Below are positions 1-10,900 of a stretch of 64,000 bases of DNA, piece after piece (positions within the stretch are counted from its first letter, which is position 1; each line of letters opens with the position of its first letter). The DNA lies in NCBI RefSeq assembly GCF_030848805.1, contig NC_092361.1, positions 23,953,406-24,017,405 on the forward strand, given 5' to 3'. The DNA comes from Temnothorax longispinosus. Its lineage: Eukaryota; Arthropoda; Insecta; Hymenoptera; Formicidae. The notes below the pieces were generated by a model. The model had not been told where the DNA came from, searched no databases, and saw only the letters and a list, made by a program, of their open reading frames with translations. The translations under genes and the position numbers were made by a program.

Positions 1-673
1 ATAAAAAATTGTAATGTGCCGGTCCAAGCATCGAGATGTATCCCTACCAAGTGTTCTCCTATATTTTGACCAAATGGTCTCCCATATTTACACGTCTTAC
101 CATCGTGCTGTAAATATCCTTTATATGAAAAACCCCAAGATTCTCGATCTCGTCCAAGCAGAGCACAAAAATCATCGCCTGCGTCATGAAGTTCTGCATT
201 TGCAGTTCCTACACCAACCATCTAACGAGGGTAATGCAAATTGAAGTGATAAAGTTATTTCTTAAACCTATTGAAAAGGTCTATTGTCTATACAGATTCA
301 GCAAGATGTCACAGAAACTTACCACGTCAGTGCCATAGATCTGTGTTAGCATTAAAATCTCCCAAAAATGATGTCTTCCTTTTTCCAATGGTGCGTTACC
401 TCTTACAACAGCTGTGCCAGTGCTATATACGGGATGAAATGTAACATTCAAGTTATTGTCCGATAATTTAATCGACGAAGTTGAGAATTTCTCATCCCAA
501 GTCCATTCATGCTTTGATGAAGATAAATCTATAAGAAAATGCGTAATTAATCATTATTTTTAAATCTGCTTTTGCTTTCCCAGAAAAGAAACGTATAATA
601 CTTCAATTAAATATTTAAACAATAACTTACAGTCTTCTGCTTCGGCATGCTGATCGTCTGTAATTAAATCCAT
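1..673 (-). CDS. SPSB3: SPSB3-like SPRY domain/SOCS-box protein, 5' part (gene runs off left edge)
   Basis: Three coding exons read on the minus strand: 631-673 (ATG at 671-673, starting MDLITDDQHAEAED), 323-528 and 1-221. All joins use GT-AG and keep phase. The protein has the SPRY core: a WTWDE start, FHPVYSTGTAVVRG, a KGRHHFWEI strand, the YGTDVMVGVGT turn, then CALLGRDRESWGFSYKG and VGIHLDAWTGTLQFF. This order matches SPSB3, the SPRY/SOCS-box substrate receptor of Cullin-RING ubiquitin ligases. The C-terminal end of SPRY and any SOCS box lie beyond base 1, so the SOCS box is inferred, not seen. The start is the first ATG and opens the exon's frame. Other SPRY families are possible, but the CALLGRD-type segment after the MVGVGT turn favours SPSB3. 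Confidence 0.88.
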
Positions 674-1543
674 ATTTTGTGAATTGTTCGATTATTGTAT
701 TTATATTTATCATAGAGATATTTTTTCTAAAGTCATCGACTAACGTAAATTGTAGTATCGACAAGCTCATCTATTTTTTGTATCACTTGTAAGATCTGTA
801 CTTATAAACTCACGTGGAAAAAAAAACGACACGATATGTCACAAACGCATTTGCAAACGTAAAGTTAAAATGGGTGCACTAGTGCTACATTGGGTGCATC
901 CCAATGCATCCAGGCACATGAGCACAACTGAGCACGAAGCACGACCGCTCACTCGGCTCACTGAGCTAAGTAGCAATAGACTGTGATTGGTTCTTTACCT
1001 TTGGATCCAGCAAATCACACTTAATTGCTATTTAGCCGCTCAGTGAATGGTTGTGCTCCTAGCTCCTGCATGCACCCACTGCTACATCTGCTCAAGTAGT
1101 GATTGAATGTGATTGGTTGGATCCAAAGGTAAGAATCAATCGAGTGGGACTCAATTGATCACGTCGTCAATTGACTGATTTATAATAAAATGAAATAAAG
1201 TATCTGATTGACTGGTCCAGTGGAAAAACTCTAGGCACCGGGGGCTGCGAGTGGTTGTGGTCACGCGCAACGTGGTCGAACGGGACACTCCCAAATCAAT
1301 CACATTCTCAGTAAGGGCTCAGTAATTCGTTAATGAAGAATGAATGTATATTTATTGTAACAAAATTTAAAAATGCATTTTTTTCACAAATAAAAAATGC
1401 AGTTATTATAATTATGTTTTTCTGATAAAAATGCGATAAAATTTACTTATATAGTAAATTTTCTGGTAAAAATAATTTTCTAAATTATTAAATAAAAATA
1501 TATTTAAATACAGTATTAATTAAATTCTCTATCTAGAAGTATT
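674..1543. other. spacer between SPSB3-like and POLR3F genes
   Basis: No coding region is seen. It holds the upstream region of the SPSB3-like gene (674-860), a palindromic MITE-like element (891-1079), a second partial copy of its core (1112-1135) and an AT-rich tail (1330-1540) that probably carries the POLR3F 3' UTR, since that gene's stop codon is at 1544-1546. Confidence 0.6.
891..1079. mobile_element. MITE-like palindromic element, family 1 copy A
   Basis: Inverted arms begin with TGGGTGCAT and end with ATGCACCCA. Inner arms repeat (GAGCACAAC against GTTGTGCTC; a CACTGAGC...TAGCAAT block against its reverse complement). The core contains GGATCCAAAGGTAA in reverse orientation (995-1008). 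The same core lies forward at 1112-1135 and again in the element at 29720-29857. It carries no open reading frame, so it would be non-autonomous. I could not fix the target-site duplication. Confidence 0.6.
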
Positions 1544-2577
1544 CTATTGTTCCAGCCATTCTCTGAGGTATTGACAGCTGAGAGATGTAAAAGTACCTTC
1601 ATCAGAACATTTCTTTCTCACCTGAAAAAAAGCATGTAAGAATAATATATTGCTTAAATCTTTGCAGTGATTACTGTAAGAAATATAATGTATTCGTAAT
1701 ATATCTTACTGGACATAAGCCACAAGGATTTCCTATTAATCCAGATAAATTCACTAAAGGCCGAATGGATTTGTATAAATTTTTGTCATCTCCCGAGGGT
1801 ATTTGTTCAATCTTACCGTCGTATATTAAAGTTTTCAAAATCATTTCTATTTCCTTTATAGATAATTTTACCTGTATACATATCAACATATCAATGTCTT
1901 GAATTTTAAAAGCAAGCGCTTTTGAACAATAAGAAAACATGACTTTTGACGTTGAAAAAAATATTACCTTGCTTATTCCTAAATCTGAGATAAATTTCCA
2001 TATTTCTTCAGACGAAGCAGACATTGCATTTCTCGCTGCAATAGGTCCAGAGTTAAGAATTTCCATGTTTTCTCTCTTTTGTTCTAAAAATTGATAGCAT
2101 TGCTGACTCAGTACATCAATAAATTCCGTTTCAATCTCGTTATCTTGATACCACACGCTGCCCGTTATGGATACATCTGGTTCTAAATGGTACAGCATGT
2201 GCATTTTTTTGTTACTTGTCACAGATGTCTTGACTTTTATTAATCGCTCATCCTCAAAGTTTTTCAAAATTGTTCGTAATTGACTAGGCATCAAATTAGT
2301 TTTCTTTCTTATATCTCCAATCCATATTCCTTTATTTCCTACTTCTTCAATAATCTTAAATACCATTTTTTCTTCATTAGTAGAACCTTTAACAAGCTTG
2401 GTCGAATCTTTAAAGCGATAAACCAATAATCCTGCTTGCTTCAAGAGTTCAACATGCCCTTGCGACACAAGCTTATTTATAATTTCTCCCCGACGGTGTG
2501 GTTTTAAGTCGGGCATCTCGTTACTCAAAGCTTTGTCAGAAATACCTTTAGGTTTCGCACGTATTAAAGCAATTACT
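1544..2577 (-). CDS. POLR3F: DNA-directed RNA polymerase III subunit RPC6 (POLR3F), 5' exon not located
   Basis: Exons on the minus strand: 1968-2577, 1710-1871 and 1544-1621 (stop TAG). Splice phases agree. The product contains tandem winged-helix segments (ISDKALSNEMP...RGEIINKLVSQG; then GNKGIWIGDIRKKTNL), followed by KMHMLYHLEPD, GSVWYQD and the C-terminal PCGLCPV...TSLSCQYLREWLEQ, which is the cysteine cluster typical of RPC6. RPC6 is one of three subunits of the RPC3-RPC6-RPC7 subcomplex, which works with TFIIIB to open promoters for tRNA and 5S rRNA synthesis in the nucleus. The exon begins one base into a codon after a TTTTTTTCACAG acceptor, so a short upstream coding exon must exist. 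I could not place it between 2640 and 3150. Confidence 0.92.
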
Positions 2578-2994
2578 CTGTGAAAAAAATATATAAAGCA
2601 TAAATAATAGATAATTAATAAACAAAAATAAAATAACAAGATGAACTTTTATTATATATTCATTATCTATAATATAATTGTGAAAAAACGATTATGCTAA
2701 AGGCGAATTTTAACATATATTAAGTGGTATTATTCTCGACCAAAATGTAATATTGACCCGTTATGGTACGTGTAATCAACAAAAGACTGAATCAGACACC
2801 GTGCCTATATATAAAATATATCGCTATTGTTTGACATAAAGATTTTTAACGTTAATCAAGTATATATGTATATATCGACTCTCCGCTCAATGAAGCGCCG
2901 TATCATGATCTTTCTTGTTTTGTAAATTAATTTGTATTTAAACTGAAACAAAACGATGTTTTTTCTACTGACATATCGCTTCACTCATGTTTCC

Positions 2995-3016
2995 CACGTG
3001 ATCAGCTGATCACGTG
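2995..3016. promoter_or_regulatory. perfect palindrome with two CACGTG E-boxes
   Basis: CACGTG at 2995-3000 and 3011-3016 flank ATCAGCTGAT; the whole 22 bases equal their own reverse complement. The right half reads ATCACGTGAC, close to the CLEAR element bound by MiT/TFE bHLH-ZIP factors. The central CAGCTG is also an E-box. It sits between two divergent genes, just upstream of a GC-rich probable transcription start. Function is inferred from the motif only. Confidence 0.55.
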
Positions 3017-3770
3017 ACTGCGTTAGATAAAGCGAGAGCGAGACCGCACACCCTGCGCATGCGTCACTACGATGTTACATTTGTACGTAAGAGCGGAGCG
3101 GACTCGGAGTAGTCGGCGATTGTGTGAAAACATCACAAGAGAATCAAGAGATTATTACGTATAAATGGCAATACTCGTTGTCAGTTTTGTCAGTACTCTG
3201 CCACAAAAGAAACGAGAATCCGTCATCGAAGAGGAACATGCTTAATCACGATAAACTGAACAAAACGGAAAGTCGACTACACGTGGCGCTCCAGTACTAA
3301 GGTACTTGCGATCGAGACGTTATACATACCTCTGCTCTATTTCGGACTCGTCGAGTATATTTATGTTGATTTTCTTCATTTCCATTTCCATTTCGCAAGG
3401 CTAATTGCAAAACGATCGAGATTATTCTTTTTTAAGATTACGCGTTCACCGCGTTCTGATTTTTTCTTCTTTTTTCTCTCTGATAAGTGTTTCCGTGTAG
3501 ACGTAGAGTGTGGACTTGTATAATCTCTTCCGAACTGCTGTTTATTTCAATGATTCACAATCTGTTCTCTCCTCTTGATTCAGGGATATATTCAATTCGA
3601 CTACGTTTCAAATCCTATTGTAGTACATTTCCTCCTTATTAATTTTATATTATCTTATTTTGGAAATGGTACAGTTGTGATGTATTTTCTCCAGTGAGTA
3701 CGTAACGAGATGCGTTCACGTGGTGTCGACCAGTCGACGCTTATGAGATGAGAACGTTCTCAGGCTTAAG

Positions 3771-3800
3771 TTAGGTTAGGTTGGGTAAGGTAAAGGTTAG
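3771..3800. repeat. short interstitial TTAGG-type repeat
   Basis: Reads TTAGGTTAGGTTGGGTAAGG, a short degenerate run of the insect telomere unit TTAGG. It is far too short to be a telomere. Such runs are scattered in hymenopteran genomes. Confidence 0.6.
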
Positions 3801-5943
3801 AGCTAAGGTTTGTTCTTGCAATTAAATTAGCTGTGCTGTGCTACACCTTCTACGCTTGAAACATACAATTGACTTGCGAAAGAAAAAGAGGAAAGATGGA
3901 AAGTGCGTACAGAAAATTCAGCTACTAGAAACAAACCTTAAATCACCAGCTTCCTACTTCCAACACGCAACATTTTTCCCTAGCCAGTGTAGCCACGCCG
4001 GCCACGCGCGATCGCGATCGTCGAAATGGCGGAAGATTCAAATGCGCGTTCGATGTGTTTAATACTTTTTTGAAAAATCGCATGTTTCATTTCGTATGCG
4101 CTTTAATATCCTTTGCTTAATTCGATTTGCTCTGATAAATTGCGCGATTCTGGCCGACGTGTTTGTTGCAAAATAATTCTCATAATTAATTCTGGCGCTT
4201 TTATAAAGCAAATTAATAACTTTTGGACACCTTATTACGCTCATATAATATATATGTATGTGTGACACATGTGCGTGCGTACATACATTATGGATAGCGA
4301 TAATTACGTACATACATACATATCTGTGTGTAATTTCTTTTACAGACACAGATAAATAAATACGTAAATAAATGCGAGGAGGTTTGTGTACATTCCATGT
4401 ATAAAATAATAAACGATACGAGCACTTGGAAGCAGTTGGAACCTCCTCGTTCGAGACGAGGTTGACGAGGACGAGACGAGACGAGCTACACACGCTTGCA
4501 CACGTTCCTCGAGCCATCGTGAGCCATCGTCTCGAGCGTGTGCCGTGCTCTGTGCTGCCGTGTCGTATCGCGAGAGCCTTCTTCTCGGAGTCGGAGTGTC
4601 GGAGAGTATACCCGCACATACGACATATGCCATACGCGGGTGTGTTTATGTACGTGTATATTTCTGGCCAAGTGAGAGTAGTGAGACCAAGGCAGACTGA
4701 GGCAGCTGGCAGAGACGGCAGAGTGCAGAAGACGTCCGACGTCGTTCGTCGACTGCTCGTCGACGGACGTCCGCAAGAAGGGCCTAACGCCACACTCGTG
4801 TTCGAGGAGGTCATCGTCGGCGACGGGCGACTCTGAATCATGGAACTCTGAAAAGCCGTAACCGCGGAACGCGAGTTGGATCGAGTTGGTCGACGTGTGT
4901 CTCGTGTCTCGATTAAGATATCGGTACGAAGTGAACCAAGTCTCCACAAGTCTCTCAGCTCACAGAGGACATAGAGCGAGCCGTGATGCGAGTGTCGAGT
5001 GCATGCCAATGCCCAGGATGTTGGTACTCTCCCGTCGCGGAATTACATAATGTATATGCATGAGTCACGCACACGGTGTGAACTGCAGGGGAGGAGAAGG
5101 GGTGGACGGGACGTGCAAATGTCAAAGTCATACGGCACGGCGCGGCGCGATCTCGCTACTCGCTACATAACAAATAAAATTAGCCGGCTCGGGACTCGGA
5201 ACTCGGCTGCTCGGCTCCTCGGCTCCTCGGCTCCTCTCTCGCTCTTCGACAGCTAGTTTCCGCATCGTTTGCATCGCTTCGCAGTCTTAATTAGCACGTA
5301 GACCTCTTGGTTTAATATGTTTATATCCCGTTAGGACGTGATCATTGTTTCTCGTTCCATCACAGTTCCACGTTCTCGTTGATCGTGCGATGCGCTTTGC
5401 CAATTTTGCCATTGGAAATTCCTCGGAGAATACGCTCGATTTTCAGCCTGTAAAACGCATCGACACTGGTCTTTTGTACCCTAGATTATCGTGCTAATAT
5501 CGCGTTAATAGTGGTGCTTGTATTTATAGTCGTAGAGATTAAAGAAATCTTAAAGATTAAACAATTTGACAAACAGAAATACATTTCGATGATGCTCCAC
5601 CCTCCACACACATTGTCCTATATACGATAGACTCGAATAACAGTAATTCAAGTTGTTAACGATATGTGCATTTTTTAAAATTACTTCTATTTGAATCTAA
5701 TTAAATTCTACAAGATTATTTGTGTGAGTTATGTTTTTGTTAATCTTGCAGATAATTCCAGGGAACTTTCTAGAATGAACAAAGAATAATAGTCCTACGG
5801 AATGTTGTCGGAAAGTCATTGCGAGCAATGATACAAATCAAGACTTGTCGCATCTATGGGTGACGTTTCGTAGCTGTTGGAACATTTCTATGTCCTTTTA
5901 TATCAAATTCGACGATTATTTATTTGCATTTTGGCATTGAGAA

Positions 5944-7247
5944 ATGCCAGCGCCATCCCCGACTTTCTCAAGCTTGCCAGAAACACCTATGTGTGAGAAA
6001 ACGGAAGTCAATGATACCGACTCTCTGCCCCCTTGGGCCAAAATCACGCTTACATCTGCAGAAGCTGAAATTGAAAAGCTGATCTCGCGAAATGAGTTGA
6101 AAGACGCAGAGGTAACTTACTTCTGTCAAGTAGAACCAATTCTTCAAGATGGCCCACAGTGAGTACTATTTTGACGTTTAGTCGTTTAGAGCCTTTTATC
6201 AGAAATGCTATGTAATCTTTCTGCTTCAAAAAGAGAAAAAATGTTATTTGTAATAATTGTTCCTATTTGCACTTTGCATCAATTCTATTACATAGTTATA
6301 CACAGATTCGGTTAATATTTAATTAATATTTTTCTACTTTTTGAATTATAATTGTACAAGTTATCAAGAAAAATGTTTTACAGGTGCGGTTTAGTGGCGC
6401 TTTCAATGGCATCGCAAGAATACACAAAACCAGTTTCTGTGAATCAACTTCTCGCTGAAGCTCGTGTTCGAGGATTCACCCAGCATGGCGAAGTATATAG
6501 CGTTGATTTCATGGGGACATTAGCTGCGGAATATTTGCCCGATCATAAACCAGATATTTTAGTAGATTTACAACAGTGCCCGGACACGTTAACTCATGCT
6601 TTAGCACATGGAGCAATGGTGTTGATACCATATGATTCTGACTTCAATCACGCTCCATGTTTAAAAAAGGGTCATAAAGCGCATTGGGCATTGCTTGTGG
6701 GTCTAATCTCTTCTAGGTATAATCTATAATAACTAAGAGATTCTAACGTGCTGTTTCTGAATTTCAGATTAGATTACCAAATTATTCAACCATATTTATT
6801 TATTTATTGCATATAAAGATAAAAATAGAGGTTTTTCTTTCCGAATTACTTTCAGAATCACTTTGTGAATTTTTTGATAAATGAAAAATCTTATCTATGG
6901 AAAATTTAATATGTATATTGAAGTTTTCTTCAAACTTATTTATTAAAATTTTATTCAAATTTATTTATTTATATTGTCTTTTGCAAGCATATATTCTAAA
7001 GTAAATAAAAAAAACTACATATTTCTATGATATTAATATTTATAGACAAGGATATCACGTTCTGGCACGTCATGGTAAGTCGCGTCATCTGGCTTGTTGG
7101 CCCTTACGCGACTTGATTGAAAGTAATGGCAACTTGGAGGAAGAGGGTACAGCGCGACACGCAGGAGGATATGTTATACCAAAGGGTGGCGTCGGAGGTC
7201 AAAAGGGTTTACGCGGCAGAGCACTGGCATTACATCCATACATATAG
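5944..7247 (+). CDS. ACTMAP: Actin maturation protease (ACTMAP, C19orf54 family)
   Basis: Three exons, 5944-6158, 6384-6716 and 7046-7247, join in phase to give 249 residues. After a Ser/Pro-rich N-terminus the catalytic region reads GPQCGLVALSMAS, with the presumed nucleophile Cys73, followed by RGFTQHGEVYSV, LIPYDSDFNHAPC and KGHKAHWALLVG (His169/His172; one is the likely catalytic His). The last exon supplies GYHVLARHGKSRHL and VIPKGGVGGQKGLRG. This order matches vertebrate ACTMAP, a cysteine protease that removes the acetylated N-terminal residue(s) of actin. It is shorter than the human protein because the proline-rich N-terminal tail is reduced. A GTAAGT inside exon 3 (CATGGTAAGT) is read through, because the frame continues into conserved sequence. 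A candidate AATAAA lies at 7903-7908. Confidence 0.92.
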
Positions 7248-7727
7248 AGTTATATCAAAGAAAATTGTAGGTAATTGATTTCATGCTAAAAAGAAAAAAA
7301 AATTTGCCGATACTCTGTATCCATATGTGCTAAATATTCGAGATATAATATTTGCATATACACATGGCTTCAATAAGAATCAATTTAATAATTATGTGTA
7401 ATAACATGCGACGCTTTAATTAATACGTTATTTGAATTCGCGCAAAATGTTTTACATAATGTTAGTCTAATGATATATCTACCAAAAAGCGTTCGGCATC
7501 CGAGATGCAATTCTAAGTGGCATTATTTTCATTTTACTGGAATTATACGATGTAAATAAGAATTCCGGCAGGCCGAAATATGTGCACGCAAAATATAAAT
7601 ATAGACAATTGTCTCTCTTGATAGTAAATTATGTCCTATTAGATTGAAATGCGAAAGTATACGCATGCATAGTAAGACAAATGAGACACATAAAAATGTT
7701 TACGTAAGTAAATATATATGCATATAT

Positions 7728-7777
7728 GCGTGTGCGTGCGTGCGTGCGTGCGTGCGTGCGGGCGTGCGGGCGTGTGC
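7728..7777. repeat. GTGC/GCGT microsatellite
   Basis: A run of GTGC tetramers with a few GGGC variants. The small open frame through it (7726-7914) is repeat translation and not a gene. Confidence 0.85.
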
Positions 7778-7902
7778 ATATGCGTATATGTAGCAAGTTA
7801 TCGAAAGTGATAATTCAGAAAAGAAGATCTAAGTATATTTCTTCAGATAGAATATGTGTAGGCTTTCAACAATTGTGGTTTCCGTCTTATGTTAATGCAA
7901 CA

Positions 7903-7908
7903 AATAAA
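7903..7908 (+). terminator. candidate ACTMAP polyadenylation signal
   Basis: AATAAA about 660 bases past the ACTMAP stop codon. Another AATAAA-like stretch lies near 7960. Chosen on motif and distance only. Confidence 0.4.
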
Positions 7909-10900
7909 GAATGAATATGTTAAATCAATTTTGCTAAACTCTACATCTTACTATTATTTGTAATAAATAATGGCATGCTGTATCAGCTTTAATATACAAG
8001 TTTTAAGACGTTTAGATATATCATATACAGCGTGTTTGGTTTAAGTTAATTAACAGTTGTCTATCTTTAACTCGTGGAGATATAAAAAGTTTATATATAC
8101 ATATATAGATTGATAGCAAAATGCAGTATTACATGGTTTTTCGTTATGTTAAAAAACCGCGTGACAAAATTTTATTGTTTATTTTTTAAAAATATATGCT
8201 AATGTTTTAATATTTATTTATTGCTACATAAAACTTAGTACATTTTTTTTAATACACATACACGAATGCACACACACACACAAAACACAAAATAAAAGAC
8301 TTAAAAAAAAATACTCAATGACTGGCTGGTCTTTTCAGTCATACAAAAATATTCCATACATTTTATATAAAATCTGTCAATATGATACTCGTAATAATGA
8401 AACAAATTAAAGAGATGCTATAAATTTGTAGACTTGGTATAGCTTCGAATTAATCAAAAGAAGCCTTTAAAGTAAATTCTACCTAAGTGCCGTGAAAAGA
8501 CCGAAGTCCATTTATAATAGGAAATGTACACTGCATTAATATACATTACTCAATTTTCAAGCTTCTCTTATCATTATCATTGCATCATAATCAAAATACA
8601 CTGTAAAAATATTTATTCACATGATAATAGACATTTTTTTCTGGATTTTATATGCATCCAGACAATACAAGTGATTAAAAGTTGTTTAAAAGATAGAAGG
8701 ATGTTTTCTAAGCAACTTTATGATATCTTTTAAATATTTGTGTTATCTGGATAGTATCGAAGTAAATATCTTCCTTTGCGAAAATTATCAATATAAGCGC
8801 GATATACTATATATATGTATAAAAGTGTAAGAGATTAATGTCTTCCGTTACCATCGCGATACAGTCTTCGCATAAATCTTCCGCAAAATGGACAAGAAAA
8901 AGAAATATAATAAGTATAATCATATGCTTTAAATGTAGCATAGTCTATTAAAGATCACATTGACCTCTGTGTAAAATTGTTTAAATTATAAAAATATACC
9001 ACTTCTTTTTGTTGAGCTAGTAATTTTAAAACTGATAATTATAGCCATATACAATGTGTAGAATGCAATATTTATTATCACGACGTTATTGTTAATGTTT
9101 GTTATGTATTTTCGTATTTATGTTATTTATTAATATAGTCTTTAATTTAAACTTGAAAAAACAAATTTATATATAATTTTGTATTAAGCAAAATGACTGT
9201 ATCGGATATAATTGGTGCTATGCTCGAATAAGTGAGAATGATTGCTACACTCTTTCCTGGATCATGATCTATGAGAAAATTTGATTTTCAAACTATGAGA
9301 TTAATGTGCAACGATTAAACCTAAGAAACTCTGCTTATAGAGTACATCATCGGTAATAATAAATGTATATATCATGTGACACAAAATATACTAAGAAATG
9401 TTATGTTTCAATATTGGAAATGTTGATTGTAAACTAATTGTACATGTCAGCAGTGTATTCTTATTTCGTTGTTAATATACCATGTCATTTTCTTTGTATA
9501 TACATATTTTTAGTATCATATTTATACTCCTCTCGTATCATATACCTATTAATTTACTAATGTTTAAATTGTGATATCAATTTGTTATATATTGATAAAT
9601 GTTATTTCAACTTATTTGAACCACTTGAATTTGTATCCAAGATATGAGACTTATTGATACACTAAATAGGACTTGAAACTGTATTAAAAAATCATTATTA
9701 ATTTCTGACAGTTTTATTTATATTTTTAGATATGTGTGGCACTTATACATATATAGAGTGTGGAATAAAAGAATATTATTTTGATAATATTTTAGAATTG
9801 AATGAAATTGACAATTTAATTATTTAATATTAATATTGCATAGGATATTTCTCCTAACATAGACATTTAAAGTTTTCGTAGCTATTAAAAATACAAAAAA
9901 TGTCTCAGATTAAATATATTCTGTTTCGAGAAATTTCTCTTATGATTAGTATTTTATTCTAACGGAAGTCATTTTCATGAAACTTAAAGACCTTATGTCT
10001 TTTAAATGGAAACATAATGTTTTGTATATAAATCGATTTATCTGTTTATTCAGCATATAAAAGCATTAAGGTAAAATAATTGAAAATAGTATACAAGGTA
10101 TTTTATATTTTACAAGATACTTCATATTTTATTATGACATAAACTCTAGCTTTTTTTATATACATCTAGAAATACCAAACTTCTCTGTTTAAAAATTTTT
10201 AAACGATATTCGGGCCTACAATAAGTCAACAAACGTAAGTACCATGCGTTATACAATATTCATAGCATATATAATTATTCACAGAGTATACTTATTTGCA
10301 ATAATAATTTTGATCATTATTTAAGTTTTTTTCGGCTAAATGTGAATTATTAAATGGATGAAATAGGGCTCCTTTACTAAAAAATTTTACTAATTTATAA
10401 GAAAATCTACAGCAATGTAATGTAAAGCATATATACATATATAATATTCTATCAACAATATTTGGGATTTGGATAAAAAAGTAGCTAGCTATGATTTGTA
10501 TAAATTTATTTCAGTGGCTTTTGGTACTTGACCGTGTGTTTTGATCTTAATAAACCAATATGTAACTTCGAAAAGCTGTAATTCTAAATGCTTCAACATT
10601 TCTCTACATTGACAATGAATCATTATCTCTATATATCTATTCAATTTATCTAATAATACATTTATGTCGAGTTCATAATAAGTATACTATTCGCTCTGTC
10701 TCTCTGGCACTCTCTCTCACTCAAATTATTATACCTTACTCAAATGAGATACTCAAAAAAGGATATAATATATAAATATAAATATCTCACATAATATCGC
10801 GATAGACAACTTTATCGTCAAGTGTCGAGATACTTCTCTCATACATCTCTATATTATAAGCTGTACACTACTGTCGAGCATATCGATATAAACATTTGAA

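Larger units (their letters stand above)
2578..5943. other. upstream/5' UTR region between POLR3F and ACTMAP
   Basis: The two genes diverge here. GC content rises at 3000-3330 and again at 4400-5260, as expected for promoters or untranslated first exons. A 26-codon open frame (3165-3245, MAILVVSFVSTLPQKKRESV onward) could be an upstream ORF. Open frames overlap on both strands at 4059-5256 but none resembles a protein family; they follow from GC-rich simple repeats such as GACGAGACGAG (about 4460-4485) and CTCGGCTCC repeated near 5210-5235. The first, non-coding exon of ACTMAP and the missing first exon of POLR3F probably lie here. Confidence 0.5.

Noticed and set aside
3771..3800. TTAGG run as a possible telomere or subtelomere
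   Set aside because: Only two or three degenerate units lie between ordinary genes; it is interstitial.
4059..5256. Overlapping open frames of 85-316 codons on both strands
   Set aside because: They lie in GC-rich simple-sequence DNA, overlap in several frames, and show no domain; the peptides are Arg/Ser/Thr-rich, as expected from repeats.
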